Source: an uncultured Acidimicrobiales bacterium
Lineage (GTDB): Bacteria; Actinomycetota; Acidimicrobiia; Acidimicrobiales; SHLQ01
Assembly (NCBI GenBank): GCA_938041035.1
Contig: CALHYX010000089.1
Coordinates: 1-64,000 of the forward strand
Direction: 5' to 3'
DNA length: 64,000 bases
Below, piece after piece: positions 24,734 to 33,938 of the stretch (positions are counted from its first letter, which is position 1; every line of letters begins with the position of its first letter). Position numbers and translations under genes: made by a program. The notes under the pieces were generated by a model that saw nothing but the letters and a program-made list of their open reading frames with translations, made no database searches and had not been told where the DNA came from.

Positions 24734-27175
24734 TCAGCTCACGAGTCGATGGGTGGTGCGCGGCGCTGAACACCACGTGCTGATGAAGTCGTGGGTCGAC
24801 ACCGGCTTGCCGAAGAAGTACCCCTGGAACTTGGTGACGCCGAACCCGTTGAGCATCTCCACCTGCTCGAGGGTCTCGACTCCTTCGGCGACCACATCGA
24901 GCCCGAGCAGGTGGCATTGCTGCACGAGTCCCTTCAACACTTCGAACTTGGAGCTCTCGGCGGTCGCAAGGTCAGGTATCCAACGGCGATCGAGCTTGGC
25001 GATATCGGCGTCGAGGTCGACCATCCGCTCCAGGTTGGAGTACTGCACTCCCACGTCGTCGATCGCCAGCCGCACACCGAGAGCCCGAAACGCAGCGAGG
25101 GTGGCACTCTCGACGACCTCGACGGTCTCCGGGACCTCGATAACGACGCGGGAAGGCGCGACCCCACTGTCGACGATCGCGGTGCCGAGGCGGGTGGGGA
25201 AGCTCTGATCGCGCATCGCGGCCGGGCCCACGTTGAGGGCCATCGAAAAGTCCTCGGACACGATCCCCTGGCGATGCCAGGACCCGAGGGTTTCGAGCGC
25301 CCGCTTCATCACCCGGACGTCGACGTTGCTGGCAAGCCCGCTGTCACCCAGAGCCGGCAGGAATTCGTCCGGGTACATCATCGAACCGTCGGCGTTGCGA
25401 ATGCGAACCAGCGCCTCGGCGCTGATCAGTGAGGGTTCACCGCCTACGAGCTGCACCACCGGTTGGAAGAACGCTTCCACCCGGTCATCGCGCAACGCTG
25501 ATTCAACGGTTCGGATCGTCGCCGGCGAGATCTTGGCGTAGGAGTTCCGCCTACGTTTGGCTCGGAACATTGCGGCGTCGGCGGCGAGGAGCACCTCCTG
25601 AGCCGAGGAGTGCTGGTCGGACCCGGCGGCACCAATGCTGGCACTGATCGTGTGTTCGCCCATCCGGGTCGTGACCGGCAGGTCGAACGCCTCCGCTAGC
25701 GCTGCCGCGTGGGCGGTGGCCTCTTCGGAGCCGACACCGGGCATCAACACGAGAAACTCGTCGCCGCCCCATCGGGCGAGGATCGCCCCCTCCGGCGCGC
25801 CGGCTTCAAGCCGTCGAGCCAGCGCCTGGAGCACCTCGTCGCCGACGCCGTGCCCGTGGGTGTCGTTGATCTCCTTGAACCCGTCCAGGTCGAGGAACAG
25901 CATGGAAAGGAGGTCGTCGCCGTGCGTCTCGATCCGGGTGGTCGCATGTTGGCGGTTGATCAGGCCGGTGAGCGCATCGTGGTGAGCCTGGTGACGAAGC
26001 TGCTCCTCCACTCGCTGACGCGCTCGAATATCGTCGTCGAGATCCTTGGCGAGCCGATCGATACCCCGGGCGAAGTCGCCGATCTCATCGGTCGACCGGT
26101 CGCCGATCAGCGATTGGTAGTCGCCCCCTGCGACCCGTTCGGCGGCCGCGGCAGTCTCGCGAATCCGGCGACCGAGCGGCCGTACCTGGGTCAGCCAGCC
26201 GAAGAGCAAGATGAGTAGTACGACCGCCGTAGCGATGCTGACGTACCGGCGAATGGCGTTGGTGAGCGAGAACGCCTCGGCCCGATCGATCTTCACGACC
26301 AGGCCCCACCCGGTTCGCTCGATCGTCTGCACCGCGGCAATGGTTCGGACCCCGCGATAATCGGTGGCGTCAACCGACTGCCCATCGCCGGCGCTGAGGC
26401 TCTGCGCGCTCGGGGTGCCGGAGTTGAGATCGACCATCGCATTGAAGGTGCCGCTTCGGTCGAAGCGCCGCAGGGTGATCGGTGTGGCCTCGGTCGCGCT
26501 CGTCCGCTGAAGAATGACCGCTTCGGCGGTGTCGCCGAAAGCCTCGATTCGAGCGACCCCATCGACGACCGATGCGAGCCGTGATTCGACCGCGAGGGCA
26601 CCGACGACCGCGCCGTCAGGGGCGACGACAGGGGCGACGATGGTCAGTCGCTCGGAGCCGGCCGGGTTGACGAAGGCGGGACCGAAGAGCACCTGTCGAC
26701 CGTCCATGGCCTCAAGTGCGACCGGTGCGCTGCCCGCCCAGGAGAATCCGTCCGTCTGGCCGACCGCACGGCCCGAGCGGACGAGCACCTGAATATCGAG
26801 GGCCTGAAAGCTCGTGCGATCGGCGTCGATGATGACTTGGTCGATGGTGTCTCCCGTCATGGACATATCGGACGGGTCGACCGCGTTGGTGTCGAGTGCC
26901 TCCACCAGGTCGGCATTCGTCGCCATCCGGATTGCCGCCGCCTCCTGCGAGGCGAGCGCCGCGTCGATGCGATCCGCCTCGAGGTGCAACATGGTGTCGA
27001 CGTCGGCCAGTGCGTCGTCGACGAGGCGGTCGTTGACCTCGGCCACGACCAACCAGCCAACGCCGAGCATCGGGATTACGACGAGGGCCAACCAAAGGAT
27101 CAGGCGGGACTGAATGGGCACGCGCACCCACAGGAAATCGGCAGGCCGCAGCGGGTGCTTTAGTCGACATCTCAA
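24734..27175 (-). CDS. Cache-HAMP-GGDEF-EAL membrane signalling protein
   Basis: The order is: a membrane helix near residues 25-45, an extracytoplasmic Cache-like sensor (about 50-290), a second helix (~297-317), HAMP, GGDEF (intact GGDEF) and EAL. The EAL site keeps AEAL, LNVGP, an acidic IEVPET, the AKLDRR lysine, EGVET and QGYFFGKP, but the loop-6 DDFGxGYS motif is DDVGVQYS. Hydrolase activity may thus be reduced or differently controlled. The first residues depend on a TTG start at 27175; GTG codons at 27127 or 27121 are equally plausible. It is divergent from a solute-binding lipoprotein, which could deliver its ligand. Confidence 0.9.
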   Translation of the reverse strand: MRCRLKHPLRPADFLWVRVPIQSRLILWLALVVIPMLGVGWLVVAEVNDRLVDDALADVDTMLHLEADRIDAALASQEAAAIRMATNADLVEALDTNAVDPSDMSMTGDTIDQVIIDADRTSFQALDIQVLVRSGRAVGQTDGFSWAGSAPVALEAMDGRQVLFGPAFVNPAGSERLTIVAPVVAPDGAVVGALAVESRLASVVDGVARIEAFGDTAEAVILQRTSATEATPITLRRFDRSGTFNAMVDLNSGTPSAQSLSAGDGQSVDATDYRGVRTIAAVQTIERTGWGLVVKIDRAEAFSLTNAIRRYVSIATAVVLLILLFGWLTQVRPLGRRIRETAAAAERVAGGDYQSLIGDRSTDEIGDFARGIDRLAKDLDDDIRARQRVEEQLRHQAHHDALTGLINRQHATTRIETHGDDLLSMLFLDLDGFKEINDTHGHGVGDEVLQALARRLEAGAPEGAILARWGGDEFLVLMPGVGSEEATAHAAALAEAFDLPVTTRMGEHTISASIGAAGSDQHSSAQEVLLAADAAMFRAKRRRNSYAKISPATIRTVESALRDDRVEAFFQPVVQLVGGEPSLISAEALVRIRNADGSMMYPDEFLPALGDSGLASNVDVRVMKRALETLGSWHRQGIVSEDFSMALNVGPAAMRDQSFPTRLGTAIVDSGVAPSRVVIEVPETVEVVESATLAAFRALGVRLAIDDVGVQYSNLERMVDLDADIAKLDRRWIPDLATAESSKFEVLKGLVQQCHLLGLDVVAEGVETLEQVEMLNGFGVTKFQGYFFGKPVSTHDFISTWCSAPRTTHRLVS

Positions 27176-27201
27176 GTCGTGAACCCCATTCCCCGATAGG
27201 G

Positions 27202-28581
27202 GTGAACGACCGACGACCGAACGCAGGCCACCCCTTCATGCCCCCGCAACCGTCCGGCCCACCAGCCGCCCGCGAACTCACCCGCCGCAGCGTCTTGTCG
27301 ATGCTGGCGGCGTCCGCCGGTGCCTTCGCTCTCGGGGCGTGTGGATCCGGCGACCAGCCGGCCGGGCCCCTTGGCTTTTCCTCGGATTTCTCCGGCGCCC
27401 GGCTTCGCGCCATCATGCGAGACGCAAACTTTGCCGATCTCAACCAGGTAATCGTCGAGCACTCGGCGACCTGGTCCGAGAGGGTGAACGCCACCATCGA
27501 CCTCGAGTTCTCCCCGGACTGGCGCGAGCGTTACACCGAGTCCGCCCGCGACCGGTTGGGAGCGGACCTCGCCGAACTGTTCGGGCGGGGACCTCATCTG
27601 CTCGGCGATTCGTTGGCGGACGTGAGTGAACTGGCGGAACGAATCGGCGATGCCAACGGGGGATGGATTCAGGTCGCCCGCGACGCGGCACAGGTCGATG
27701 GGGTCTGGCGGGCCGTGCCGTGGTCGTACACCGCCCACGCCATCAACTACCGCGAGGACCTCCTGGCCCAGGTCTCCATGGAGGCACCCGCGACCTATGA
27801 CGACGTGCTGGAGGCCGCCACCCGGCTGAACGACGCCGGCCTGCCCCGCGCCGGCTTCACCATGAACACCAGCGGGCCGAATGACTCCGCCAACTTCGCG
27901 TATTCGATGTTGTGGTCCTTCGGGGGCCGAGAAACGGACGATTCGGGCACCCGCGTCGTACTCGACTCCGCCGGAACCAGAGCGGCACTGCGCCACTTCA
28001 GGGAGCTGGTGCAGGTGTCCAACCCACGTAGCCTGACGTTCGACGAACTCGAAAACAATCTGGCGTTCCTCGCCGGCGAGATTTCCATGACGCAGAACGC
28101 GTCGTCGATCTACCGGGTGGCGTTCACCGAGCATCCGGACATTGCCCAGAACATGAACCACATCCGGTACCCGAGCGGCCCAGAGGGCCGGCACCAACTG
28201 GTGGAGATCAACAGCCTCGGGCTGTTCCGCCACTCGCAAAGCGCCGACGCCGCCCGGAGCTGGATCGATGCGGTGACCCAGGGTGAATTGCTCCGGGACC
28301 GGGCGCAGCGCTCGTTGACCTTTTTCAGTCCGTTGCTGACCGATCTTCTGGCCGATCCGGACATCCCCCTGAACGCAAACCCGAAGTTCCAGGGTCTCGG
28401 CGGGATAGGCCCCGAAGCACACCTTGCGGGCTGGCCGGGCCACAACAGCGTCGAGGCCGCGCTCGTCTACGAGAATGCGTCGATCGTGAAGATGTTCGCC
28501 GCCGTGGGTTCAGGCTCGGCGACCGTGAGGGAAGCGGTCGCCGCGGCCACCGAAGAACTCCGGCGGGTGTACGAGACCTAG
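27202..28581 (+). CDS. Extracellular solute-binding lipoprotein (ABC sugar-type)
   Basis: This 459-aa protein fits the family-1 solute-binding fold. It begins with a twin-arginine-like/lipoprotein signal: RR at 28-29, a hydrophobic run, and lipobox LGAC with Cys47. The body contains PWSYTAHAINYREDLL and a long helical C-terminus typical of maltose/sugar binding proteins. No permease or ATPase gene lies beside it; its only neighbour across 26 bp is the divergent Cache-GGDEF-EAL protein, suggesting a sensing rather than, or as well as, a transport role. GTG 27202 is used; ATG 27238 would also keep the signal. Confidence 0.85.
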   Translation: MNDRRPNAGHPFMPPQPSGPPAARELTRRSVLSMLAASAGAFALGACGSGDQPAGPLGFSSDFSGARLRAIMRDANFADLNQVIVEHSATWSERVNATIDLEFSPDWRERYTESARDRLGADLAELFGRGPHLLGDSLADVSELAERIGDANGGWIQVARDAAQVDGVWRAVPWSYTAHAINYREDLLAQVSMEAPATYDDVLEAATRLNDAGLPRAGFTMNTSGPNDSANFAYSMLWSFGGRETDDSGTRVVLDSAGTRAALRHFRELVQVSNPRSLTFDELENNLAFLAGEISMTQNASSIYRVAFTEHPDIAQNMNHIRYPSGPEGRHQLVEINSLGLFRHSQSADAARSWIDAVTQGELLRDRAQRSLTFFSPLLTDLLADPDIPLNANPKFQGLGGIGPEAHLAGWPGHNSVEAALVYENASIVKMFAAVGSGSATVREAVAAATEELRRVYET

Positions 28582-28600
28582 CGCTCGTCGCGCCTGCAGC

Positions 28601-29491
28601 TCAGTCGACCGCAGGCAACCAGGCGGCGAGAGCCGCACCGATTTCGGCCGCGCTGTCCTCCTGGATGAAGTGGCTGCCCGCCACCGTTACCTCGGTGAGG
28701 TTCGGCCAGCTACGGCAGAACTCTCGTTGTGGCCCGGTCAGAATCGCGCCGGGTTCCGCGTTGACGAACAGCTTCGGGAAGCCGGTTTCGGGCAACCAGT
28801 CGGCGTAGGACTGCACGATGGCGTGAACATCAGCGGGTTCTCCGTCGAGCGGAATCTCGCGCGGCCAGGTGAGCGTCGGCCGACGGTGTTCGGGCTCGGT
28901 GAACGGGCGGCGGTATTCGTCGTGTTCGGCGTCGGCGAGAGGTCGCTGGATGGACGCGGGGAGGACGGCTTCGACGAAGAGGTTCTTGTCGATCACCATC
29001 TCCTCGCCGGCCGGGCTGCGGAACGCCCGGAAGATGTCGGTCGCGTTCTCCGGCCAGTTCTCCCAGGTGACCGGGCACACGATCGCCTCCATGAAGGCAA
29101 TGCCGGCGATCCGGTCGCGATGGCGGTTTGCCCAGTCGAAACCCAGTGCCGATCCCCAGTCGTGTACGACCAGGGTGATGTCGTCGCCGAGGTCGAGTTC
29201 GTCGAGGAGACCGTCGAGGTAGCGCCGGTGGTGCACGAACCGGTAGGAATCGGGGCCGGTGTCGTCGAGCTTGTCGGAATCCCCATGGCCGATGAGGTCG
29301 GGGGCGATGCACCGGGCTCGGTCGGAGAGGTGCGGAATGATGTTGCGCCAGAGGTACGACGACGTGGGGTTGCCGTGCAGGAACACGACCGTCTGACCGT
29401 CGCCGACCTCGTGGAAGGCCATCTGTTTGCCGTCGATCTCGGCGTACAGCTTCGACAAGGGCGTGTTCGACAGGGGAGTGGTTTCGGTCAA
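28601..29491 (-). CDS. Haloalkane dehalogenase, subfamily II (DhaA/LinB-like)
   Basis: This 296-aa alpha/beta hydrolase has the full HLD-II signature: HGNPTSSYLWRN with halide-binding Asn41, nucleophile Asp111 followed by Trp112 (VVHDWGSALGF), catalytic acid Glu135 in FMEAIV, and His274 in GSHFIQED. It hydrolyses haloalkanes to alcohol and halide. The early glutamate acid distinguishes it from the subfamily-I enzyme at 2797-3705. It is convergent with the solute-binding lipoprotein gene and divergent from the monooxygenase gene; no dedicated regulator is adjacent. Confidence 0.92.
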   Translation of the reverse strand: MTETTPLSNTPLSKLYAEIDGKQMAFHEVGDGQTVVFLHGNPTSSYLWRNIIPHLSDRARCIAPDLIGHGDSDKLDDTGPDSYRFVHHRRYLDGLLDELDLGDDITLVVHDWGSALGFDWANRHRDRIAGIAFMEAIVCPVTWENWPENATDIFRAFRSPAGEEMVIDKNLFVEAVLPASIQRPLADAEHDEYRRPFTEPEHRRPTLTWPREIPLDGEPADVHAIVQSYADWLPETGFPKLFVNAEPGAILTGPQREFCRSWPNLTEVTVAGSHFIQEDSAAEIGAALAAWLPAVD

Positions 29492-29656
29492 CGTTGGCTC
29501 CTGGGCGATCGGCTGCTTCGCTGATCCTACGGCCCGTGACCGGCGGTCGCCGCGAACATGCCCGTTCGAATTGTCTGCCCCCTCCCGAACCTCGTAGGCC
29601 TTAGCGAGAGCTCATCGCATACCGGTGGGCGTTTGACGCGACGAAACGAAGCACCC

Positions 29657-31414
29657 ATGGATACCGAACAGGTACGCGAGCGCTACCGCATCGAGCGGGA
29701 GAAGCGGCTCCGCGGCGACGGCCTGGCGCAGTTCAAGGAACTCAAGGGCGATTACGCCGCGTTCGACATCGATCCCTACGTCGAGCCCGGTTTCGAGCGC
29801 GAACCGGTCATCGAGGAGACCGATGCGGTCATCGTCGGCGCTGGGTTCGGCGGCATGCTCACCGCGGTCAACCTGCAACGCAAGGGCATCGAGAATTTCC
29901 GCATCGTGGAGAAGGGCGGTGACTTCGGCGGCACGTGGTACTGGAACCGGTACCCGGGCTGCATGTGCGATGTCGAGTCCTACACGTACATGCCGTTGCT
30001 CGAGGAGACCGGCTACATGCCGACGGAGAAGTACGCGAGCGCACCGGAGATCTTCGCCCACTGCCAACGAATCGGTCGCCACTTCGACCTGTACCCGCAT
30101 GCGCTGTTCCAGACCGAGATCGCCGACGCGACGTGGGACGACGACACCGACCGCTGGACGGTCACGACGAGTCGCGGCGACCAACTCCGGACCCGGTTCT
30201 TCATCACCGCCGGCGGGATCCTCCACAAGGCGAAACTCCCCGGGATTCCCGGCATCGAGGACTTCGCCGGGACGGCCTTTCACACCAGCCGGTGGGACTA
30301 CGGGTTCACGGGTGGGAGCCCGACCGAACCGATGGACCAGCTGAAGGGGAAACGGGTTGGCATCATCGGTACGGGAGCCACCGCGATTCAGGCGGTACCC
30401 CAGCTGGCCCGGGCCGGGGCCGAGGTGTTCGTCTTCCAACGGACACCGTCCGCGGTGGGTGTTCGCAACAACGGTCCGACGGACGAGGACTGGTACGCCA
30501 CCCTCGAACCGGGGTGGCAGGACGAACGAATGCGCAACTTCACCCAGGCCGTCACCGGTGAACAACCGGACATCGACCTGGTCGGCGACGGCTGGACCGA
30601 CGTGTTGTGGGTGAACACCCAGATGGGCGAAACCGACGAGGAGCGAGCCGAACTCGAACAGGTCGACTTCGAGGTCATGGAACGGCTCCGGCAGCGGGTT
30701 TCGGCCACCGTGAAGGACCCGGCCACCGCCGAGCAACTCAAGCCCTGGTACGGCAAGCACTGCAAACGGGTCTGCTTTCACGACGACTATCTGCCCTCGT
30801 TCAACGAACCCAACGTGCACCTGGTCGACACCGACGGCCGGGGTGTGCAGCAGATCACCGAGCACGCGGTGGTGGTCGACGGCGACGAGTACCCGGTCGA
30901 CCTGCTGATATTCGCGTCGGGTTTCGAGGTCACCACGTCGTTGATTCAGCGACTCGGCTTCGACCCCGTGGGGCGGGACGGGCTGGCCCTCAGCGAACGC
31001 TGGGCCGACGGGGCCCATACGCTCCATGGCATCTTGACGGCCGAGTTTCCGAATCTGATGGTCATCAGCACCGTCCAGGCCGGGTTCGGCACCAACTTCG
31101 TGCACTTCTTGTCGGAGTCCTCGAGCCACGTCGCTCGGCTGGTGGCGACGTGCATGGAGCAGGGCGTCGCCTCCATCGAGGCCACCGCCGAGGCGGAGGA
31201 CGAGTGGTTGATGACGCTGTTCGGCGTGGCGATGGCGATGGCGCCCTACTCGGCGTCGTGCACGCCGGGCTACTACAACGGCGAGGGGCAGGTCACCGAT
31301 GCCGGCGCCCGAAACGTGACCTACCCGGGAAGCCTCCTGCACTATGTGGAATTCCTGCACGAGTGGATGGACGCAGGCGATTTCCCCGGCGCCCACGTGG
31401 TGTACCGGGAGTAA
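29657..31414 (+). CDS. Flavin-containing monooxygenase, Baeyer-Villiger type
   Basis: This 585-aa FAD/NADPH monooxygenase shows the first Rossmann motif GAGFGG near residue 60, GGTWYWNRYPG, the Baeyer-Villiger fingerprint FAGTAFHTSRWD near residue 208, and a second Rossmann motif IIGTGATAIQ. Family members insert oxygen next to a ketone carbonyl; the substrate is unknown. ATG 29657 gives the normal start (MDTEQ); the frame is open upstream without homology. A TauD-family dioxygenase follows 3 bp later, so they form an operon. A paralogue lies at 57918-59726. Confidence 0.9.
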   Translation: MDTEQVRERYRIEREKRLRGDGLAQFKELKGDYAAFDIDPYVEPGFEREPVIEETDAVIVGAGFGGMLTAVNLQRKGIENFRIVEKGGDFGGTWYWNRYPGCMCDVESYTYMPLLEETGYMPTEKYASAPEIFAHCQRIGRHFDLYPHALFQTEIADATWDDDTDRWTVTTSRGDQLRTRFFITAGGILHKAKLPGIPGIEDFAGTAFHTSRWDYGFTGGSPTEPMDQLKGKRVGIIGTGATAIQAVPQLARAGAEVFVFQRTPSAVGVRNNGPTDEDWYATLEPGWQDERMRNFTQAVTGEQPDIDLVGDGWTDVLWVNTQMGETDEERAELEQVDFEVMERLRQRVSATVKDPATAEQLKPWYGKHCKRVCFHDDYLPSFNEPNVHLVDTDGRGVQQITEHAVVVDGDEYPVDLLIFASGFEVTTSLIQRLGFDPVGRDGLALSERWADGAHTLHGILTAEFPNLMVISTVQAGFGTNFVHFLSESSSHVARLVATCMEQGVASIEATAEAEDEWLMTLFGVAMAMAPYSASCTPGYYNGEGQVTDAGARNVTYPGSLLHYVEFLHEWMDAGDFPGAHVVYRE

Positions 31415-31417
31415 CCG

Positions 31418-32314
31418 ATGGAGCTCGATATCACCCCCAGTGGTCAGGCGTGCGGGGCGACGGTGCGCGTCCTGGATCTGCGCTCGGTCGATACGACGAC
31501 CGTGGCCGCGATTCGCTCGGCGTGGCTGGAGCACAAGGTGCTGGCGTTCCCGGATCAGCAGCTCGACGACTTCGATCTCGAGCGATTCGTCCTCGCGTTT
31601 GGCCCGTTCGGCTCCGATCCCTATTTCGGATCGATCCCCGGCCACGACCACGTCGCTGCGATTCGGCGCCGGGCCGATGAGACGTCGCCGCTGTTCGCCG
31701 AGAATTGGCACACCGACTGGAGCTTCCAGGAGTATCCGCCGGACGGCACCTGTCTGATGGCGCGCGTCGTTCCGCCGACCGGCGGCGACACCCTGTTCGC
31801 CGATCAACAGGCCGCCCTGGCGGCGCTGCCCGATGATCTGCGCAGCCGGATCGAGGGCCGGCGGGCGATCCACAGTGCTCGCGGTGGCTACGCCCCCGAT
31901 GGGACCTACGGGGCCGACGATGTGGCCGACCGGTCGATGGACATCGTGCCGAACGAGGATGCCTACGCCACGAGGACCCACCCGTGGATCCGGACCCATC
32001 GCGAGACCGGAGCGGAAACGTTGTACTCAACGCTCGGCTACATCATCGGTATCGAGGGGATGAGCGACGATGAGGCGCGACCGTTACTCGGGGAGATGTA
32101 CGGCCATCAGACCAGCGAGGAGTTCCAGTATCGGCATCGGTGGGAGCCCGACATGCTGGTGATGTGGGACAACCGGTGCTTGTTGCATCGCGCCACCGGT
32201 GGCTACGACGGGCACGACCGGCTGCTGCACCGGGCCACCATCGGCTACAACCCGGATTTCGGTAGTCCCGCCGGTTCTCTCGGTTCCACCGGTCTTGACC
32301 GTTCCGTCACGTGA
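31418..32314 (+). CDS. TauD/TfdA family Fe(II)/2-oxoglutarate dioxygenase
   Basis: This 298-aa protein has the double-stranded beta-helix iron site: HTD at His98/Asp100, distal His257 in WDNRCLLHRAT, and the 2-oxoglutarate-binding Arg in the following HRATIGY block. The family hydroxylates taurine, 2,4-D, sulfonates, ethers and similar compounds. Three bases separate it from the monooxygenase stop, so the two enzymes probably act on one substrate or consecutive intermediates. It is convergent with the isochorismatase-like gene. Confidence 0.9.
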   Translation: MELDITPSGQACGATVRVLDLRSVDTTTVAAIRSAWLEHKVLAFPDQQLDDFDLERFVLAFGPFGSDPYFGSIPGHDHVAAIRRRADETSPLFAENWHTDWSFQEYPPDGTCLMARVVPPTGGDTLFADQQAALAALPDDLRSRIEGRRAIHSARGGYAPDGTYGADDVADRSMDIVPNEDAYATRTHPWIRTHRETGAETLYSTLGYIIGIEGMSDDEARPLLGEMYGHQTSEEFQYRHRWEPDMLVMWDNRCLLHRATGGYDGHDRLLHRATIGYNPDFGSPAGSLGSTGLDRSVT

Positions 32315-32329
32315 CGAAATCGGGTGTCG

Positions 32330-32959
32330 TCACGATGTGGTAGCGAGACTCGCGAACGCGGCGAGCACCTCGGCGGAGCTGCGCCGAGCCCCGGTCTGGA
32401 GGTACTCCATGGCGGCCAGCGCGGCCTCGTGAGCAGCGAGACTCGACCCGGCGACGCAGTCCTCGACCACGCGGCAGAAATAGTCGTGCTGGTGCCCGTC
32501 GACGAACGTGTAGTGCACGCAAACGTCGGTGTGGCCACCGATCAGGATCAACGTGTCGGCTTTCAGACCTTTCAGCAGAATCTCGAACTCGGTGCCGAAG
32601 AAGCAGGAGTAGCGTCGCTTGCGGATGAAGTAGTCGTTCGGCCCCATGCCTACCGCGGCCGCCACCTCGGTCCCGGGGTCGCCCTCCAGCAGGTGGATGC
32701 CTTCGGCCCCATCGAGCTCCCGTCCGAAGTCCACCAGGTCGCGCCGATGGGCCTCCTGGAAGAACACGACGGGTACGCCACTGCGGCGAGCCTGCTCGAT
32801 CAGCGCCGGAGCGCCATCCATGCGTTCGTCGTATCCGTCCATGAACGGCATCGACGAGCCGCCGTCCTGATCGGCGCCGTCGGCGTCGGCATCGGGTCCG
32901 CCCTGGATGTCGATGACCACCAGTACCGGCCGACCTTCGATGAGTTCCCGAACCGGCAT
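32330..32959 (-). CDS. Isochorismatase-family cysteine hydrolase
   Basis: This 209-aa protein has the catalytic triad Asp17 (VVIDIQ), Lys114 (FIRKRRYSCF) and Cys147 (GGHTDVCVHYT). Members hydrolyse amides such as nicotinamide, ureidoacrylate, N-carbamoyl compounds or biuret; the substrate is not assigned. An acidic insert (ADADGADQDGG) lies after the first strand. Its ATG shares one base with the stop of the upstream homocysteine-methyltransferase-like gene, so translation is coupled. Confidence 0.9.
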   Translation of the reverse strand: MPVRELIEGRPVLVVIDIQGGPDADADGADQDGGSSMPFMDGYDERMDGAPALIEQARRSGVPVVFFQEAHRRDLVDFGRELDGAEGIHLLEGDPGTEVAAAVGMGPNDYFIRKRRYSCFFGTEFEILLKGLKADTLILIGGHTDVCVHYTFVDGHQHDYFCRVVEDCVAGSSLAAHEAALAAMEYLQTGARRSSAEVLAAFASLATTS

Positions 32960-33915
32960 CAGTGTGTCTCCTCGGATTCCGTCTCCCGATCATGGACCGT
33001 GCCGAAGCGGTTCGCCAGGGCGGAAATGTCGGCTGGATAGGTATCGCAACATCCGCCGATGATGGTGGCTCCATGGCGGACCCACTCGCCCACCACGTCC
33101 GCGTAGTCCTCGGCATCCATGTCGCCTCGGCGCTCCAGCACTACCTCATTGGCGGCGTAGCCATCGCCGCGCTCATCGGGAAAGCCGTTGGCGTACCCGC
33201 CGATCGCGACGTCGAGCCCGGCGTCGTCCACCGCGGTCGCCAACCGGGCCAGGGCCGGGCTGGTCTGCTCCGGCCGCGAACAGTTGAACAGGATGGCTTC
33301 GACCGGCGCGCCGGCGGCGATGGCCTTTTCTGCAGCGGCAACGATCTGCGGGATGGTTTCGCCCGACCGTAGGGCGATCGTGTTGTCGACCCACTGGTCC
33401 GGCAGCGTGTAGGCCAACCAGAGGGGGCGGCCGATTCCGTGCTCGCGGACCGCATCGGCGATCGCCGCGGCCTCGGCGGTCGAGCTCATGGTTTCGGCCA
33501 CCCAGACATCGACGAACGGGTCCAACGCTTCGATGATCGTTCGGTAGAGCGCCGGTGCCCGCTCCCCGTCGAACGCATCGGGCTCATAGGAGCCGAACAG
33601 CGGGGGTAGCGACCCGGCGACCCGGACCGGATGGGCCGCATCGTCGGCGGCCTGGCGGGCGAGGCGACCGGCGAGCGACGTCAGCTCCGCGATCCGCTCG
33701 GGGCTGAGCGTGTCGCCCATGTGGTACGGGACTACGGCGTAGTTGTTGGTCGTCACGACCTCGGCGCCGGCTTCGATGAAGTTCCGGTGCGCCTGCAGCA
33801 CCATGTCGGGGGCTTCGATCAGCGCCAACGCCGACCACTCCGGTTGGCGAAACGGTGCTCCGATGCGGCGCAGTTCCTTGCCCATCCCACCGTCGAGCAG
33901 CGTGAGTTGTGTCAT
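32959..33915 (-). CDS. Homocysteine S-methyltransferase family protein
   Basis: This 318-aa TIM-barrel protein of the MmuM/BHMT type begins with LDGGMGKEL. It carries the zinc-binding cysteines in FNCSRPE near residue 212 and GGCCDT near residue 294. The family transfers methyl groups from S-methylmethionine, betaine or other donors to homocysteine. Coupling with an isochorismatase-like hydrolase hints at a catabolic or salvage role rather than plain methionine synthesis. It is divergent from the DUF3626 gene across 23 bp. Confidence 0.88.
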   Translation of the reverse strand: MTQLTLLDGGMGKELRRIGAPFRQPEWSALALIEAPDMVLQAHRNFIEAGAEVVTTNNYAVVPYHMGDTLSPERIAELTSLAGRLARQAADDAAHPVRVAGSLPPLFGSYEPDAFDGERAPALYRTIIEALDPFVDVWVAETMSSTAEAAAIADAVREHGIGRPLWLAYTLPDQWVDNTIALRSGETIPQIVAAAEKAIAAGAPVEAILFNCSRPEQTSPALARLATAVDDAGLDVAIGGYANGFPDERGDGYAANEVVLERRGDMDAEDYADVVGEWVRHGATIIGGCCDTYPADISALANRFGTVHDRETESEETH

Positions 33916-33938
33916 GAGAACAGAGTACCGTCAGCTGC

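Noticed and set aside
29612..31999. Long open frame (795 codons) on the - strand opposite the monooxygenase and dioxygenase
   Set aside because: Both genes on the other strand have full family motifs; the antisense product is Arg/Val/Gly-rich with no motif.
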